From contig JAVYIG010000095.1 in assembly GCA_035222895.1 (NCBI GenBank), forward strand, positions 682,001-746,000: 64,000 nt of DNA. Direction: 5' to 3'. The stretch comes from Strongylocentrotus droebachiensis. Its lineage: Eukaryota > Echinodermata > Echinoidea > Camarodonta > Strongylocentrotidae. The position numbers and the translations under genes were made by a program. The stretch's first letter is position 1; each line of letters starts with the position of its first letter. Of the stretch, positions 10,601 through 25,900 are shown piece by piece. Under the pieces are notes generated by a model. The model searched no databases. It saw nothing but the letters and a program-made list of their open reading frames with translations, and was not told the origin of the DNA.

Positions 10601-13600
10601 CCATTCCTCACCCAGCTTCTTCAGACAATGCTCCCCATGCATTCTGCACTCTGTAATCAATTGTGAATCGTCCTCCTGTCTGGTTTAATCCTACCAGGGG
10701 CCCGTTTCACAAAGCCTTTTTTCAATGACAAATGACAAAAATCAGTGACAAATCTGCTGATAACCAATCAGAAGCAAGGATTTCAGTAGCTTATAACAAA
10801 AACTGTCATTTGTCACTGATGACAATTTTTGTGAAACGGGTCCCAGCTCTCACCTCTTGCACCGAATATTGATTGAGATTATTATGTTGTGTATCTATCC
10901 TTAGCTGAACGAGATCACACCGTGGTTCGATGGCGGGTTAGTCTACGGCACGACCAAGGCATGGGCAGACGCCCTGCGATCTTTCAAAGGTGGTAGGCTT
11001 GCAGACAATGGTGAGATTGGTGGAGAACCCCAGTTCCCCGAGCAGAACACCCTTGGACTACCTATGGCTAATCCACCTAACCCCATCGCAATTGGTGATG
11101 CAAGGCTACAACGCTCCGAGCGTTTCTTCAGTAAGTGGATTCCTTCAAATGGATAGCAACGATTAATAAGGAAATTAAGGGGTGTGGTCCTGTTCATCCT
11201 GTGGATATAGATGGTTTCGAAAAAAAAGATGTTCACTCTAAATCCACTACAGAAAGAGAGAAATCAAGGACTAATTTGGAAAGAGATCATAACAAAATTG
11301 AATCACTACGAGGGGATCAAATATCCTTTTCCCCCTCTTTTGTCAGGAGATCAGAATTCTGAAATAGGCAAAACGAGACACATTTAAGGTAACTTAGAGA
11401 GTATGAAACTATTGAGACTTTACGATAAAGGTGCATACATTGCCATTTCTCCATCTAACACTTTTCCTTTTCCCTTCTATACCTATTCATGAACATTATA
11501 TTCTGAAGTGGAAATTATACATATCAAATCAGACAAATCAAATAAAAAGTAATAAAGAGTAAACTCTTAGAAGCTATGTTTTTTTGGAACAAGTCTTCTA
11601 GTAATCTTCAAACAGCTATTCAGCCCATTCATCGCGAAGAATAAACTAAAGATTGTAAGTGGTGTGACTGCGAGGGAGACAAGAGGTTTATTGGGATGGC
11701 ATAAAAGTCGATCGATGCCTAAGGAATAAAGAATCATGAAATCATGTTGTCTTTTGTTTTCTACAGAGCTAGGGAACCCCCGTGGAAATGAGAATCCATT
11801 CCTGTTGTCCTTCGGAGTACTGTGGTTCAGGTGGCACAACTACTGGGCAGATAAATTCAAAGCTGAAACAGACTGGGACGATGAAAGGATCTTCAACGAG
11901 GCCAGAAAATGGGTCATTGCTACCTATCAGGTACATTATAATCATCAATATCGGGAGCTCCCACACGCTGGCAATACTTTATGGTTGTTTAAATGAATTA
12001 CAACTGCGTCCACCAAAGGCCATGCGCATGTGTCATACACCCGTCCCCCTTTTCATACCGAACGAGTTTCTGTATAGTTACAACAGGCATTTATGACACT
12101 TGTCAGTCTAGTCTGTCCTGTGTAACTGAACATTAATTGTGTTTTCCAATAGTTAGATCACAATCTAAAATTTAATCGTTCAATTGAAGCTGTTATAATT
12201 TGTCCAGTCTATTCGATGGTAGTCCCAAACTGGATGTTATTTCGATAATTACATTTGATTTAATTCCTATTTTATCGTATGTACTACATAATGACTATGC
12301 CAGGGTATGGAAAATAAAGACCAAAAAGGTTTTTTGATAGGACCTATCGGAAATTTCATTTGTAATTCTATTTCTAATTCACGACACGTATAGTAATCAG
12401 GGGCGGATCTAGCTTTTTGCTAAGGGGGGGTTTGACCAAAATAATGACGATGCGGAGCATCGTCACATCGTCCACGAGCCGCGAAGCGGCGAGCCGATTT
12501 TTTGGGGGGTGTTTATTTGAACCCCGTAAGTGATGTTTTCCTGGCATCTATTAACACAATGGAGACCATAAAAAGCAGTGCATGATAACGTCTTTTTAAA
12601 TCAAGTAACAGTTTAATACATAGTTATATCCAGAGTTATCATGTGTTTGGTTAAGTTACCAGATGAGTTGAATATCTTCTCACAATATTTGCACTTGAAA
12701 GGGTTTCTCTCCAGCGTGCGTTCTTTTTTTTTTTTTTTTTTTTTTTTTCCTTTTTTTTTTTTTTTTTTTTTGGGCCGCCCAAGGGGGGGTTGCAACCCCC
12801 CAACCCCCCCTCTAGATCCGCTTCTGGTAATTCAGACCGACCCCCGTTAAAAAAAACCCGAACGAAACACGAAATAGGTCTGCTATTGGCATAAACGAAG
12901 GTTTCATGACGTCATATTTAATTGTCTGATCTCTTTTTACCCCAGAATGTTGTCTTTTACGAGTGGCTTCCTGGATATCTTAATCTTCAGGATGACGAGA
13001 TCGAAAAAGTGATATATTCCGGTAAGAATCTTAATCTGCTCAGAGCAAGAAAGACATTAATCAATCTGTTTACGTCTTTCTGACTATTAATAGACGTCAT
13101 ATTATCTGCATTTTTTGTAGTACATACTCTTATGGTATTGTTGTTGGCTATATGTGCTTTGAGCATTTGATTGCAAGTGAATTTGGCGCCTTACAAATCT
13201 GTATTCTACTTTTTAAGTATGATATCGAAGTATGATTTAGTCAAAACGGATTATGTCATCACAATTATTATGAATATTACGAATTCCAATTTAACACCTA
13301 ATTTCGTTTTCAATTTGATACCTATCCAATTTATTTTTATTGTTATTGTTATTTATTGTCTATGTAACTCTACGTACACATTTATTAAATATTGTTGTTT
13401 GTCAATATTTTGTGTAGGTTACAAGGGATACATTCATCCGGGTATTACTCACGAGTTCCAATCGGCCGCAATGAGATTCGGCCACACACTCGTCCCGCCT
13501 GGTGTTATGCGCAGGTTTGTGTGAAGCTAGATAACTTTCATTAATTTCTCTTTCCTTTCTTTTTGTTTTCTTCTTTTATTTCAAAGGCCCAAAACGTTAA

Positions 13601-16600
13601 CAAACAACTATCATGTAATTGAATAGGCCTATTGTGCTCGTGATATGTAAAAAAAATAGACATAATCTTGAAGTTCTTTGTAGATCATTATGATTTCACT
13701 ATTACTATTATAATTAGATTAATAATCTAGAAATAAAATCAAGATTCAAAGAAACATGATCGCAAAACCTTTCAAAAAATCAACCCAATGCAATTTAAAT
13801 ACCATTGTGTCACCTTTTTAAATAAGCGAACAGTAAAATGAGATAATTATTACATACTCCGATCATGATTTCTAACGGCAGTAGAAAAGAGGAACGAAAT
13901 TGCCCTCAAAATTATTTCTCGAAATTCCTTGCAATCGTGTTAAAGAATCTAAGACAAAACATCAATATGATGGTTTTGAGCCATCCACTGAGCCTTTACG
14001 AACAAGTCTCCAGTAAACCTGCAAAATACTAGGCTCAGCCACCAAAACCCAATGGTCCATATGCCAACTTGCAATAAACTCCGGAGTATAATGATCCATT
14101 CTCAGGAAGCTGCTCACTTTAATGTTATTTAATACAAAATAAATCATTATAATCAAAATGTAAATCAAATTATAATTCCTTTTTTTTTCTTCTTGTTGAT
14201 GTTTTGTTTTTAGGAATGAACAATGCGACTTCCGGACCTCGACCATGAAATCGTCAGGCTTCACAGACGGTCAAACCGAGTTCGAAGCATCCCAAGGGAA
14301 CCACGGGGTTCGAACCTGTAACTCCTTCTGGAACCCACAGGTTAATAAAACGAACAATAAATTAGACTCTGTTACCAGCCAGATGGGCGTTCACATATCA
14401 CTTCACAAAGGATTAACGAATTCTAGCTTTTAACAACCCCTTGTGAACTTTGCCTATTTAGATACAAATAATCTAGTTATTAAATTCCCAAAACGTCATT
14501 TAAAGAGGCTAGGAGTTTGTTTTTGATTTTTTTTGTTTTTGATTTTTTGTTGTTGATTTTTTTGTTTGATTTTGATTTTGATTTTGATTTTTTTTTGGGG
14601 GGTGGGGTGGGGGCGTGGAGTGGTTAAATTGTCAGGTTTTAGCTTTATGATGCACCACAGATAGTAGATCGACTCTATAACATTGCTGTGAAAAAGTTAG
14701 TTAGTCACATTGGTAGATTAGTTCTATGTCCTGCGGATTTGATCTTGAGATATGTTAGAAATTGAAAATGTGATGTGAAACTTTTGTGATTTGGCACCCA
14801 TGCAATTAAAGACAGTTGATAAAATATACTAAGGTCACTATTTTCCCTCTGATACACATAATGACGTACCCTGCTCTTTTACTCACGTAGAAAAATATTC
14901 CTTTGTATCTATCCGTCCTGTTCTTTAGCTTTTTGTTTAAGTTCAAGTCCACCGAGTGATGAAAATGAGTGAATTTTTTTGAATGGAATGTAATAATTAG
15001 TTTATCTCATATTTTTTATTTTGCAGCACTCTGTCCGTGAACATGACATCGAAGAATTCCTTCTCGGTATGGCCTCCCAAGTCACCGAGAGAGAAGATAA
15101 CATCATTACTGAAGATCTACAAAGTAAGTTAACTTCTGTATATCTAATTACTATTTAAGATGGATAAGAACATTTACGTATTAATCTGTAAAAAATTCAA
15201 CAATCACAGTACTTGTATCGAACAGCAATTTTGCGCAATATATTTCCTAAGAATCATATCCTGTTTGTCTAGTTTGTCTAGCCATACATGAAGTGATTCT
15301 TGAGATCAAAACAATTATTACCCATAGCAATTTCCTTATTTAACGTGATGCGAATGCAGGATTTGAAGTGTATTTATCCTAAATAGCATGAGCGACAAAA
15401 GCTGAACTATTTACTTTGTCACATCCTATCTGAGAGGATTTAGCCAGTGACGTATCCAGATATTGACAATCAGATGGGGGAGGGGTAGATATCGATGGGA
15501 AGGGTAGGTATTTTGGATTGGAAGGGGGCGTGCCTCCTGGGGCCATAGGACGAGTGATATCATTGAAGCTTAAACCATAGTTGTGGGGGGGGGGGGGCGC
15601 GAAGGGGCACCGCATGCTGGGTACGCCTCTGTTAATAACAACATCATGATTTTCTCTCTCTCTACTGTTTCCAGGGCGTGTATTTGGACCGTTGGAGTTT
15701 TCTCGTCGTGATCTGATGGCGCTTAACATCCAGCGTGGTCGTGACCACGGGTTACCTGATTACAACACAGCTCGTGTCTCACTCGGAATGGACCGAAGGG
15801 AAACCTTCGCATCAATCAATAACGCATCAGCCCTTGAACCTGGTGTTGAAACATTCATCGACGCGGATGTGAGTCATAGAAGTTTTAGATAGTAATATCA
15901 CCGAACTTAATACTATACTAATTAATGCAGAGGCGTAATAAGTGACTGATAAAAGACGGGGCGGAGACCTACAGACGGATTGAGGGGGTCGAGGGCACGG
16001 CATATACGTGAGCAGCCCTGTTTGAAATACACAATACATTCCTTTTTTAAAGGATTCTACAGTCTTGGTTGAATAATCTGGAAGATGGAAAGCGATCTAG
16101 AGAAAAGCTCAACAATATTTCCAAGAAAGTTGAAGAAAGAAAGCAGTAAGATTGGTCTATATGAGGAAGATGCTCGAGACAATAAGAAGTGTGGGGAGGG
16201 AGGGATCGTTATTTTGTCGCAAAAGTCTGTAGCCCCTTGTACATGTCGTAAGAGGAATGATGATGATAACAGAGATCTAAAATATGAAAAATACATCCGT
16301 ATATTTATCATGGCTTATGTTTTGTTTGATTGATAGGTTTTGCAAAACCTGTCCGATGTGTATGAGGGTGACATTGATAAGGTAGACATCTGGGCTGGAG
16401 GTCTTTTGGAGACCACTAGCAATGGGCCTGGAGAACTCTTCCGGTTCATCATTCTTGATCAGTTTGTGAGGTCAAGAGATGCTGATCGGTTCTGGTTCGA
16501 AAATAACATCACTGGGTGAGACTCTTTTGTTTATATTATTCTAACTCAATTCTACATCACTCTCTACTTTACCAAATGTTATTTACTGTATCTTCCTCCC

Positions 16601-16869
16601 TCCACCCCTCTTCTTCCCTCCACCCCCTCTTCTCTCTCTCTCTCTCTCTCTTTCTCTTTCTCTCTCTATATAATATATGTCACCGAACTTCCCCTTCTCT
16701 GTTTCCCACTCCCACCACTCTTCTCTCTCTCTTCATCTTCCTCCCCCTCCACTCTCTCTCTCTCTCTGTCACCGAAATTTCCCTTCTCTCTGTTTCCCAC
16801 ACCCACCACTCTTCTCTCTCTCTTTCTCTGATTCCCCCTCCCCCCCTCTCTCTCCCCCTCTCTCTCGCG

Positions 16870-16921
<52 letters not shown>

Positions 16922-19900
16922 CTCTCTCTCTCTGTCACAGTCTCTACATCTTTGTTTAAATTTGTTATCAACCTTACTTACTTGTTTATTTTATATAATT
17001 ATATATTTGTTAAATCTTTCTCTTAACTTTGAAATATCACACCAATATCACATCAAAAAATGTCTCAAACCCATCGCTCAGTTTCAGTTATGTTCTCCTG
17101 TTTGCCACTTTCCTCTCTTGTAGTCAATTCACTAATGATCAGATTGATTTCATCAAGAACGTTACATTGTGGGATATCATTGTAGCCTGTACTAACATCA
17201 ACGGATCCAGTCTACAGAAAGACCCATTTCATTACACGCCAGGTAAGTCAACCAGTCAGAGGCCATACTCACCTTTTATCTGTCCCACGATTTATTTAGC
17301 TATGTAAGCAACTCCTAAACGATGCATCAAAAGAGTTTTATCATTCTTGTCAGCTTCCCAATTTCTTCAAAGTACTTTAACCGAAAATTTCTGACATGTT
17401 TTCTTTTTCTTTTCGTATCAAAACATTCCTGGAAATCCTCACTTGGCCCATCTCAACAGCTTGTTGCATCTCAATGCTTTACACTGACCACGTAAAATAT
17501 TCTGAACGTATTACAGGCGCTACAATATAAGATGAAACGGCCCTAGAATAGATTTCTTAAAAGTCTTTGAGACCTTGATCACCTACTTGATAAACCAAAT
17601 GTTAATACATGACACCTTGACTCTGTTTCTGTCTCTAGATGATCCTTGCTATGCCCAGCATCCATTCGAGGGGGAGAACCGAACCATCAGTGAAAATGAC
17701 ATGGAAAACTGTACCAAGCTTCAAACCTTTGACTACTTCGAAGGTAGTGAGGTGTCATACGCTCTGTCCTTCCTCGCCCTCGGTATCTGGGTTGTAGGTG
17801 AGTAACGTCACTGGTGACTGGTATTCTTGACGAGGAATGAAATCCAACAAAACAAAGCCAATCATCCACTAGCGATACTCTTAGCAATAGATAGGTATAC
17901 ACCTCTCTAAGAACATTGACTGTGGTATGTGGCATTGTGGAATCCTCCCAAAACGCACATGCTCTAAATCTGTCTGTCCAAAATTTGTGAAAAGCTGTAG
18001 ACCAAGACATTATAAATAGAGAAAAGGGGAGGAACAGATGGAGTAAAAAAAAGGTAACTTCAGTCTCACCAACATTCCTACATCTTCGCATCAACGGGAA
18101 GAATAGATTAAAGTATTATATTTGATTAGAGTCTCAGTTTATGTCTTCATAATTATATTTTAAAAAAGGATAATGAATATACATGTGATTGAAATTGTGA
18201 TATTTTGAACCCCCCTGTGCCTAGGTGTTGTGGCTGTTCTGCTCATCTTGGCTCACATCAGGCAGCATAGTATCCAGGAAGCTCGCAAGCTACAACACAG
18301 GAAAACTAGGTCACGTGATCCAAGTAGCCTCAAGACCTATGCAGGTAATTGGTCCTTATACGAGAATAGTGTGTCTGTGTGCGTGTGCTTTAGATTTCTT
18401 TTATATTATAAATTTACCCTGTCTCTGTCTCACTTTCTGTCACGTTCTCTGTCGCTTTTATTCCCTGTCCAAATCTCTCTATCTCTGTCTCTATATAGCT
18501 CTGTCTCTGTCTAGCTCTCTGTTTCTAGCTCTGTCACCGTCTTTCTGAGCATTATTGTGATACAAAAAGAGTTATGAGAACAATGAATATCATCGAATAG
18601 CAACATCTTTTATTATCCCTGCATGATAGTTTCATTATAATAGAAGACACGATGTTCCTAATTTCTTTTTGATAATTAACAAGGAAATTACTTTTTGTGC
18701 TTTGACTATTTATCTAGCTGCTGAATGGTGCGGTAAGAAAGAAGGATCGAGACAAGTCCAAGTCAAACTTGGACCAGGAAAGAAGATCCGAATCACGAAT
18801 GAGCGTGGTAACAAAATCTTAAGAACTGTTGACCTCACCCACTACACTAAGGTAAGCATTGCGATTCTGACTCCCGTGCCCTCACCAGGAACCTACATGT
18901 AGACTTAAAAGCTAGTTGATATCACAGTATCGCAGAAAATCGTCATTACAGATTAATGAAAGAGTGAACTAAATCGGGAAAAAACAGAGACAGAAACGTC
19001 GATTGCTTTGATTTAAGATCATTGCTCTGCGAAACCTCGAGAACTTCCTTAAGTTAAGTTCTTCTACATTTATGCTCCTTCCATCCACGACGCTCTGTGA
19101 GATGAAAGACTGACATTACTACAAGAGTAAAATGTAGTATATATTTCATCTTTCACGTAGAATTAGCATTTTATCTCACACTTTGTAAATCCAATCGATC
19201 ATTTTTTTTGTTGCCTTTGTATGCATTTGTTTCGTTACATTATAAGCGCAAGCCCTATTAATGAAATCATGACGTCTACATCGCGTTGTTATTTCAGGTC
19301 GGTTTACTGGTATCCCCTGACGGTCGGCGTCGTCACCTGGTCGTCAAGTTCGATCGCGAATACGACATCGTGTTGAAGTTCTCTGACCCCGAGAGCCGTC
19401 TGGAGTTCATCAGCGACTTTGAATCCTTCCTTGGCAGTGAAGAGGTCGGTGTTGGACGTGAGAGGCAAGAGATCGGAGAGAAGGAACTTCTCAAGGTTGC
19501 CGTCACCAAGGAACATCGCACCAAACTTCTTGAGAAATTCTTCCTGATGGCCTTCTCTCAGGTATGTATTTAGGTTGTCATTGTTTCCTTCTCTGTATTT
19601 TTATTTCTTCTACTTTTGTTTTCTTTGAGGGCTTGATAGATCAAGACTTTCCACTCACTGCTACACCGTATTCTGTGCCGTTTGGTAATTGTAGATCTAT
19701 AATCAGTGTTCTGTGTATAGGGATCGTGCGGCTCTCGAGAATACCCTGGCCATATATCTATCTGGCGACTGAAGTCCTTAAAGCAATCAATGATTTTATT
19801 CCTATTTGTTAAACATTTTTCTACGCTCGGGTCGAAGGAGACAAATGAAGTTAAAATGCATTGCCTTAACTCTATCACCGTAAGTCGAAAGAACGAACTC

Positions 19901-22900
19901 TATCTGCAGTGCCCTTGCTAATATACAATTCATGCATGAACTTAAGAATGTATACGAATATTCTCTGTAAGCTATTATGTCTTGTATCCAACTCTTCTTC
20001 AACTTCTTCATCGACCTTTTCTTCTGTGACTGAACAGGCCTTCAAGCTTGACTTTGACCCTGAGAACCTGGAGAGCCTGAATAACAAGGAGACCAAGGAC
20101 ATCCTTGAATGTGAGCTCACAAAGACAGAATTCGCCGATGTTCTTACCATGAAACCCGACTCCCTCTTTGTCGAGCAGATGTTCGAGCTCGTCGACCAGG
20201 ACAACAGCGGATCAATTTCATTCAGAGAGTTCCTCGATGTCATTGTCGTCTTTGCAAAGGGTAAAATATCCCAAAATTGTTTTTATTTGCAATGATACAT
20301 CATGTTATATTCCTGTTCCCTCGCCCATAAATAAATTGCAAGTGTTATATGAGAAAACGGAATGGATTCTTATAATCATAATGTCATCATCGCGTCAGTA
20401 ACAATGACCTGAATGAATGTCATGAGATGTAGCCTCTAAACAGAAATCCAATAGAAACGAATCTTAATGGTTGTCCATACAATTTGTGTTTGAAGGTATT
20501 ACCTACACCAGCGGATTTCGTATTGCTAAGAGATTAAACTTGGCAGAAATGTTATGATAAACCCTAGCGATTCCTTTTGAGACTTACACCTTGTTATTAA
20601 TTTTACATTTCCTCGATTAGGACAACCTGAAGACAAACTGAAACTGATGTTCAACATGTATGACATCGACAGGTCTGGTCATCTATCCCGTGAAGAGTTC
20701 AGGCAGATGTTGAAGTAAGTTACATATTTAAGTTAAAGGAGATAACTATTCTTCCAAAGCAATCTAACCAATTGTTTGGCTTGAGATGTCCTTGAGTTAA
20801 GAATTAGAGATGATAAGGTTTGTTCACTTAGCAACTTGTTGGAGGCCCTGTGTAGAGGAGAGCCATCACTTTTGCACTTTAAGAACCCACTGAACTATTC
20901 GTAGAAGAGTAGGGGAGAACCCTGATGTATTGGTCCACCTGCACACACACAATCAGTAATATCAGGAGATGAGACCCGAGGTTTATAGTGATTAAATTCG
21001 CTATTCGCCTCCCATGCACATGTGATAATAGTAGTAATAATAATATTAATGACGATAATAATAATGATAATAGTAATAATAATGATTATTATAACAATGA
21101 TAACAATGATAATAATAATAATAATAATGATAATAATAATAGATAGATTTTGATCTGATTCTTGTATAGTAAGTTCACAGTTATGAAGTAATAATCTGGA
21201 ACAGGTTAAAATTCCGCCATTTTGTACGAGTTGACCTACCTACCCCTCGACTAGTTATAATGCCTGATGTTAATCCATTATCTCTCTAGATCTATGATGG
21301 AGATGGTGAGTGCTAGCGTTGAAGAGACCGATCTTGACAAGCTGATCCACGATATGTTCCAGAATGCTGGCCTTGGAGACAAAGAAGCACTTTCCCTGGA
21401 CGACTTCATCGCAGTCATGGCTGAACATAAGGATGAGCTCAACAATGCTAAACTCGACATCGCTGGTATGTCATCATTTTTTTTCCCACTCATCATGAGC
21501 TGTTGAATATTATAAAAGAATATTAGTAATTATATTATCACTTTCGTTGCCTTCCCTATCACTTGCACCTAACTCTCCCCCCCCCCACTCTCTCTCTCTC
21601 TCTCTCTCTCTCTTCTTCCTCTTTCTCTGTGTGTGTCTCTTTCCATTACTTTCACTCTCATCCCACCCCTCTCCCTGGCGATCCTCCATGTATCGCACCT
21701 CAATCTCACTACCGTTTTGACTCCAAACCAATACTAAACCAACCCGCTTCTAGGCCATTCAGTATAATTTGATATGTTTGATATGTTCGGTCTGTTTCCA
21801 ATCTGGTGTTTATCTCCTTAGTGTGACGGAGGTGTTCCCCTTGATACTTTGAATAAACAAAGATCAACTACTAATTAAAATCAATCAGAATCACTTTGAT
21901 TTCACATTCACATTATGTTTACCCCCTTGCAGGAAACATTCCGCAGATAGCAAATCAGAAGGATGCTGGACCCCCTGGTCGTGGAGCTGCCACCGTCATC
22001 AGGAGAGGCAACCTTAACTCCCGTGCCCGACAGACTATTATCCGAGCTTACAAGTGCGTTAATAAATCGATTCGATTTAATTCAATTCAATTATCTCCAG
22101 TCATGTCCGTAGTCTGTACAAATACGCAATCGAAGATTTTTCTAGAGTTGATTGTTGTTCAGATGTATGTGAAATGCACACAGTTTAAACATTGTACAAA
22201 CTTATGGAACAAAGCTAACAGAATAAACCGTTTGGCCATTGACAAATAGTCCAAATTATTTGATCAATAATAGTTTATTATTGATCAAATACAGGAATAT
22301 GACACTGAATGCAAGACAATGCTATATTCCATTTAAGACTAAATTGGATTGATCAAAGAAAAAGTGTCAGATGTTTGAACGATTCTTCACATAACCACAC
22401 AAGAATCAGTCTACTGAATCCATAGCACAAATGGCTACAGAAGACAACGTCGTTTTTATCAGAGGCCGTACATATTTACTGATTATGCCATTGAAATCTT
22501 TATACATTAATGTCTCTTAAACCCCTTTGACCTGATAGGGACCGTGACCAGCCAAGTACCAAGGCTAACGGAGCAGGGCCTAAGAGTGCTGGCGGTAGTG
22601 GTGGAGGGGTGAGGAAGCGTGCCCAGTCTAAGAGCGTCCGTGTTGAGACAGTCCAACAAGAAGAGGCTAAGACTCCTAGCAGCAAGATTTACAACACAGT
22701 TGTCCGCTTCTTCGAGAACAACCGACTTCAAATCTTCTACGTCGTTCTCTACTTGCTTGTTCTTGCTGGAGTCTTCATCGAGAGAGCTTATTGTGAGTAA
22801 ACATGCTTTAATACTGCGTGCGTATTTGCTTCGTGTTATGGGAAATATATCCGCGATTATTACATAATTGGATATTAGAACTTCAAGTTAATGTTAGCAT

Positions 22901-25900
22901 TCTCCAACTTCCCCTGCCAGAGGGGAGAAACATAACATTTAACACTTCAAAAAGTTCATGGCCTCTTGTAACCCTGTCTAAATGGAGAGACGTATAAGGA
23001 GTTTTAAATTCTACGTATTGGCATTCTTACCTTGTCCAAATGAAGGAATATAACAGTGGGTGCCGGTATGCTTCATATGCCTGCCAAGATATTTTATATT
23101 ATATCAATTCTATGAATATTCATGAGTTTTCTAAATACACGATTGGTCAATTGGTGGTCACGTGATCAAATATAATAGATACCATCTACTTTCATAACAC
23201 TGATCTTAATTTAAATCACCTTTTTTAACACGCAGACTACTCTGTCGAGCGTGAGTTCGCTGGTCTTCGTCGTATTGCTGGTTTTGGTGTATCTGTGACT
23301 CGTGGAGCTGCCTCGGCTATGATGTTCACCTACTCATCCCTTCTCGTCACCATGTGCAGGAACACCATCACCAAACTAAGGGAGACTTTCCTTCATCGTT
23401 ACGTCCCCTTCGACTCGGCTCTAAATATGCACAAGCTCATCGCCATGCTCGCTCTCTTCTTCTCAAGTAAGGGCGATTTTTTTTAAATATTCAGTTCGTG
23501 ATTAAATCCAAGAAATAGTACCCTATGAAAATAGGTTATTCTTAATCCTTACTAGGTGAGTTTTGACAGGAACAACTAAGTTTGTATCTATTAATAGTTA
23601 GTATATACAAAATTGACGCTGAATGTAAATGTCTAATTTGTCCATCAATTACATTCAGGAAATAACAAAACCATGAGCTCTATGTATATGAGTGTAATTA
23701 TTCTTAGAGCACACACATACGATTGTGTAAATTAGAGAATCTGTTTTAATAACACGCTGATGAAAGTAGGAGTAACTGTTACTGTAAGTGCGTGCTAATA
23801 ATATCTTTGTGTGATTATAATTTCAGTCATGCACACCATCGGCCATTCCATCAACTTCTACCACATCTCAACCCAGACTGCTGATGATCTTACCTGCTAC
23901 TTCCGTGATTTCTTCCACCGTTCCCATGAGCTTCCAAAGTTCCACTACTGGGCCTGGGGTACTATCACAGGTACGTAAACACCCCTCAGTCATTATTTAG
24001 TTTTTCTCGCAGTATTCATATGTATACAAAACTAGTACTGCGGTGAGTTCCTCGACTTAAGTTAAGTGTGTCACCATAACTTTGTTATTCCTTTTAAGGT
24101 GTTACAAGAGATACGTTTTCGCTTCAGTCAAATCGGACAGGTCAATTTCATTTCTTGTATCATTATAAAAAACAAAAAAGGAAGAAGTTGATGACTGTGG
24201 GTGGGTTTGAGTGGTAGAAATTGGTCCGTTTTATAATGGATTTGATTGTAACCTCATTAACTATGATTTAATAACTTTTTTTTTCTTCTTTCTCTCCCTT
24301 CAGGTTTCACTGGTATCCTCTTGGTAATGGTATGCACCGTCATTTACACCTTTGCCTTCCAGTATGCCCGTCGCCGTGTCTTCAACCTGTTCTGGTTCAC
24401 CCATAACATGTGGATCATCTACTTCATCCTGATGTTCCTGCACGGCTCTGGTCGTCTTGTTCAACCTCCGTTCACGCACTACTTCGCCCTGGGTCCCATC
24501 ATCCTCTTCACCTTGGACAAGCTGGTCAGTATCAGCAGGAAGAAGGCAGAGATCGCTGTCACCCGCGCTGAACTCCTACCATCAGGTACGTCAACGGCGA
24601 GGGGGTACAAGCTAGGAGGCCATTGTCTCTCTTATCATCCGCTAAGAAAAGTTCACCAACAGAACTTAGGGATCAAGATATTGACTGGCTACACCAGCGG
24701 GTACCTCATCAACATAGTTCTAGTGCAACGAGGGTGTGAATAGGGATACTTTGTCAAAATCCATTCTTTGGGATTAGCCTGAAGTTCTTGTAAAAGTTTC
24801 GAAAAGTGTTTCCACAATTTTTGGAGTCTAATCAGAAAATATCAAACATCAAGCAGACTCGATAAGATGTCCTTTTTAAAATGACCCTTGACATTACCAA
24901 CTTGCTGAAACCACGCTTTCTTGATGTCAGTCCGTCCTCTCCTTTGTACCGAAAAAGCTATATTTGCAAATCAGAGGCCCATCTTACAAAGAGTTGTGAT
25001 TGATACAAATCAATCGCAAGTCCTCCAATCAATTTGCAGTTTGCAATCTCCAATCTGTTATGTACATATTTGCGATTGATATCGATCGTAAATAGGTTGA
25101 GATTGATTTCAAATCTTTGTAAGACGGGGCCCAGATGGCTATTTAATGATCCGATGTGGCTGTTGGAATGACTACCAATGTATTTGCAGGAATGAAGCTT
25201 AGGGAAGCTGCTAAAACGATATGAATAAATGTTTGTAATATTTGTCTCTTATATTTCAACTGACAGATGTGACCATGCTTGAGTTTAAGCGTCCCCAAGG
25301 CTTCGAGTACAAGTCTGGGCAGTGGGTCCGTATCGCCTGCAAGACCCTGTCATCCAGTGAGTATCATCCCTTCACCCTGACATCAGCTCCTCATGAAGAG
25401 AACCTATCCCTTCACATCCGAGCTATAGGACCATGGACCATGAACCTCAGGGCTACCTATGATCCTAACGTCGTGCGCGAACATCCTCTACCCAAGGTAC
25501 ATATTTTTCTTGGTTACCAGACATCTGCCCCGAGCTTCATTTCCGTCATAGATATAGGGCCAGAAAAGGGAAAGGAAAAGGGGTTTTAGGTTAGATTTAA
25601 GGCAATGATGAGGATTGTGTATTGTGTTTTCTGCAGGCTTTAAATTAGTTTTGGGGCTAAAGTCTGGAATATTATTGCGCAAGAAGAAATTGACACCTTG
25701 CATGTGTTGTAGTACTATCGTCTAATGTTGTCCAAAAAATCACCACAATGCCAAAGTGTAGACTAGCAAAAATCAGAAATACATTCACACAGATTTTCAT
25801 GAGGAGATTAATAGTGAGAAACTCCACTAATATACAGTGATGATCAGATAATCTAATACATGAACTCTTCATGCCCGTCTCGTCCAAATACATATTATTT

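Noticed and set aside
16516..17123. Ser/Leu-rich ORFs of about 147 codons
   Set aside because: CT-repeat artefact inside a DUOX intron.
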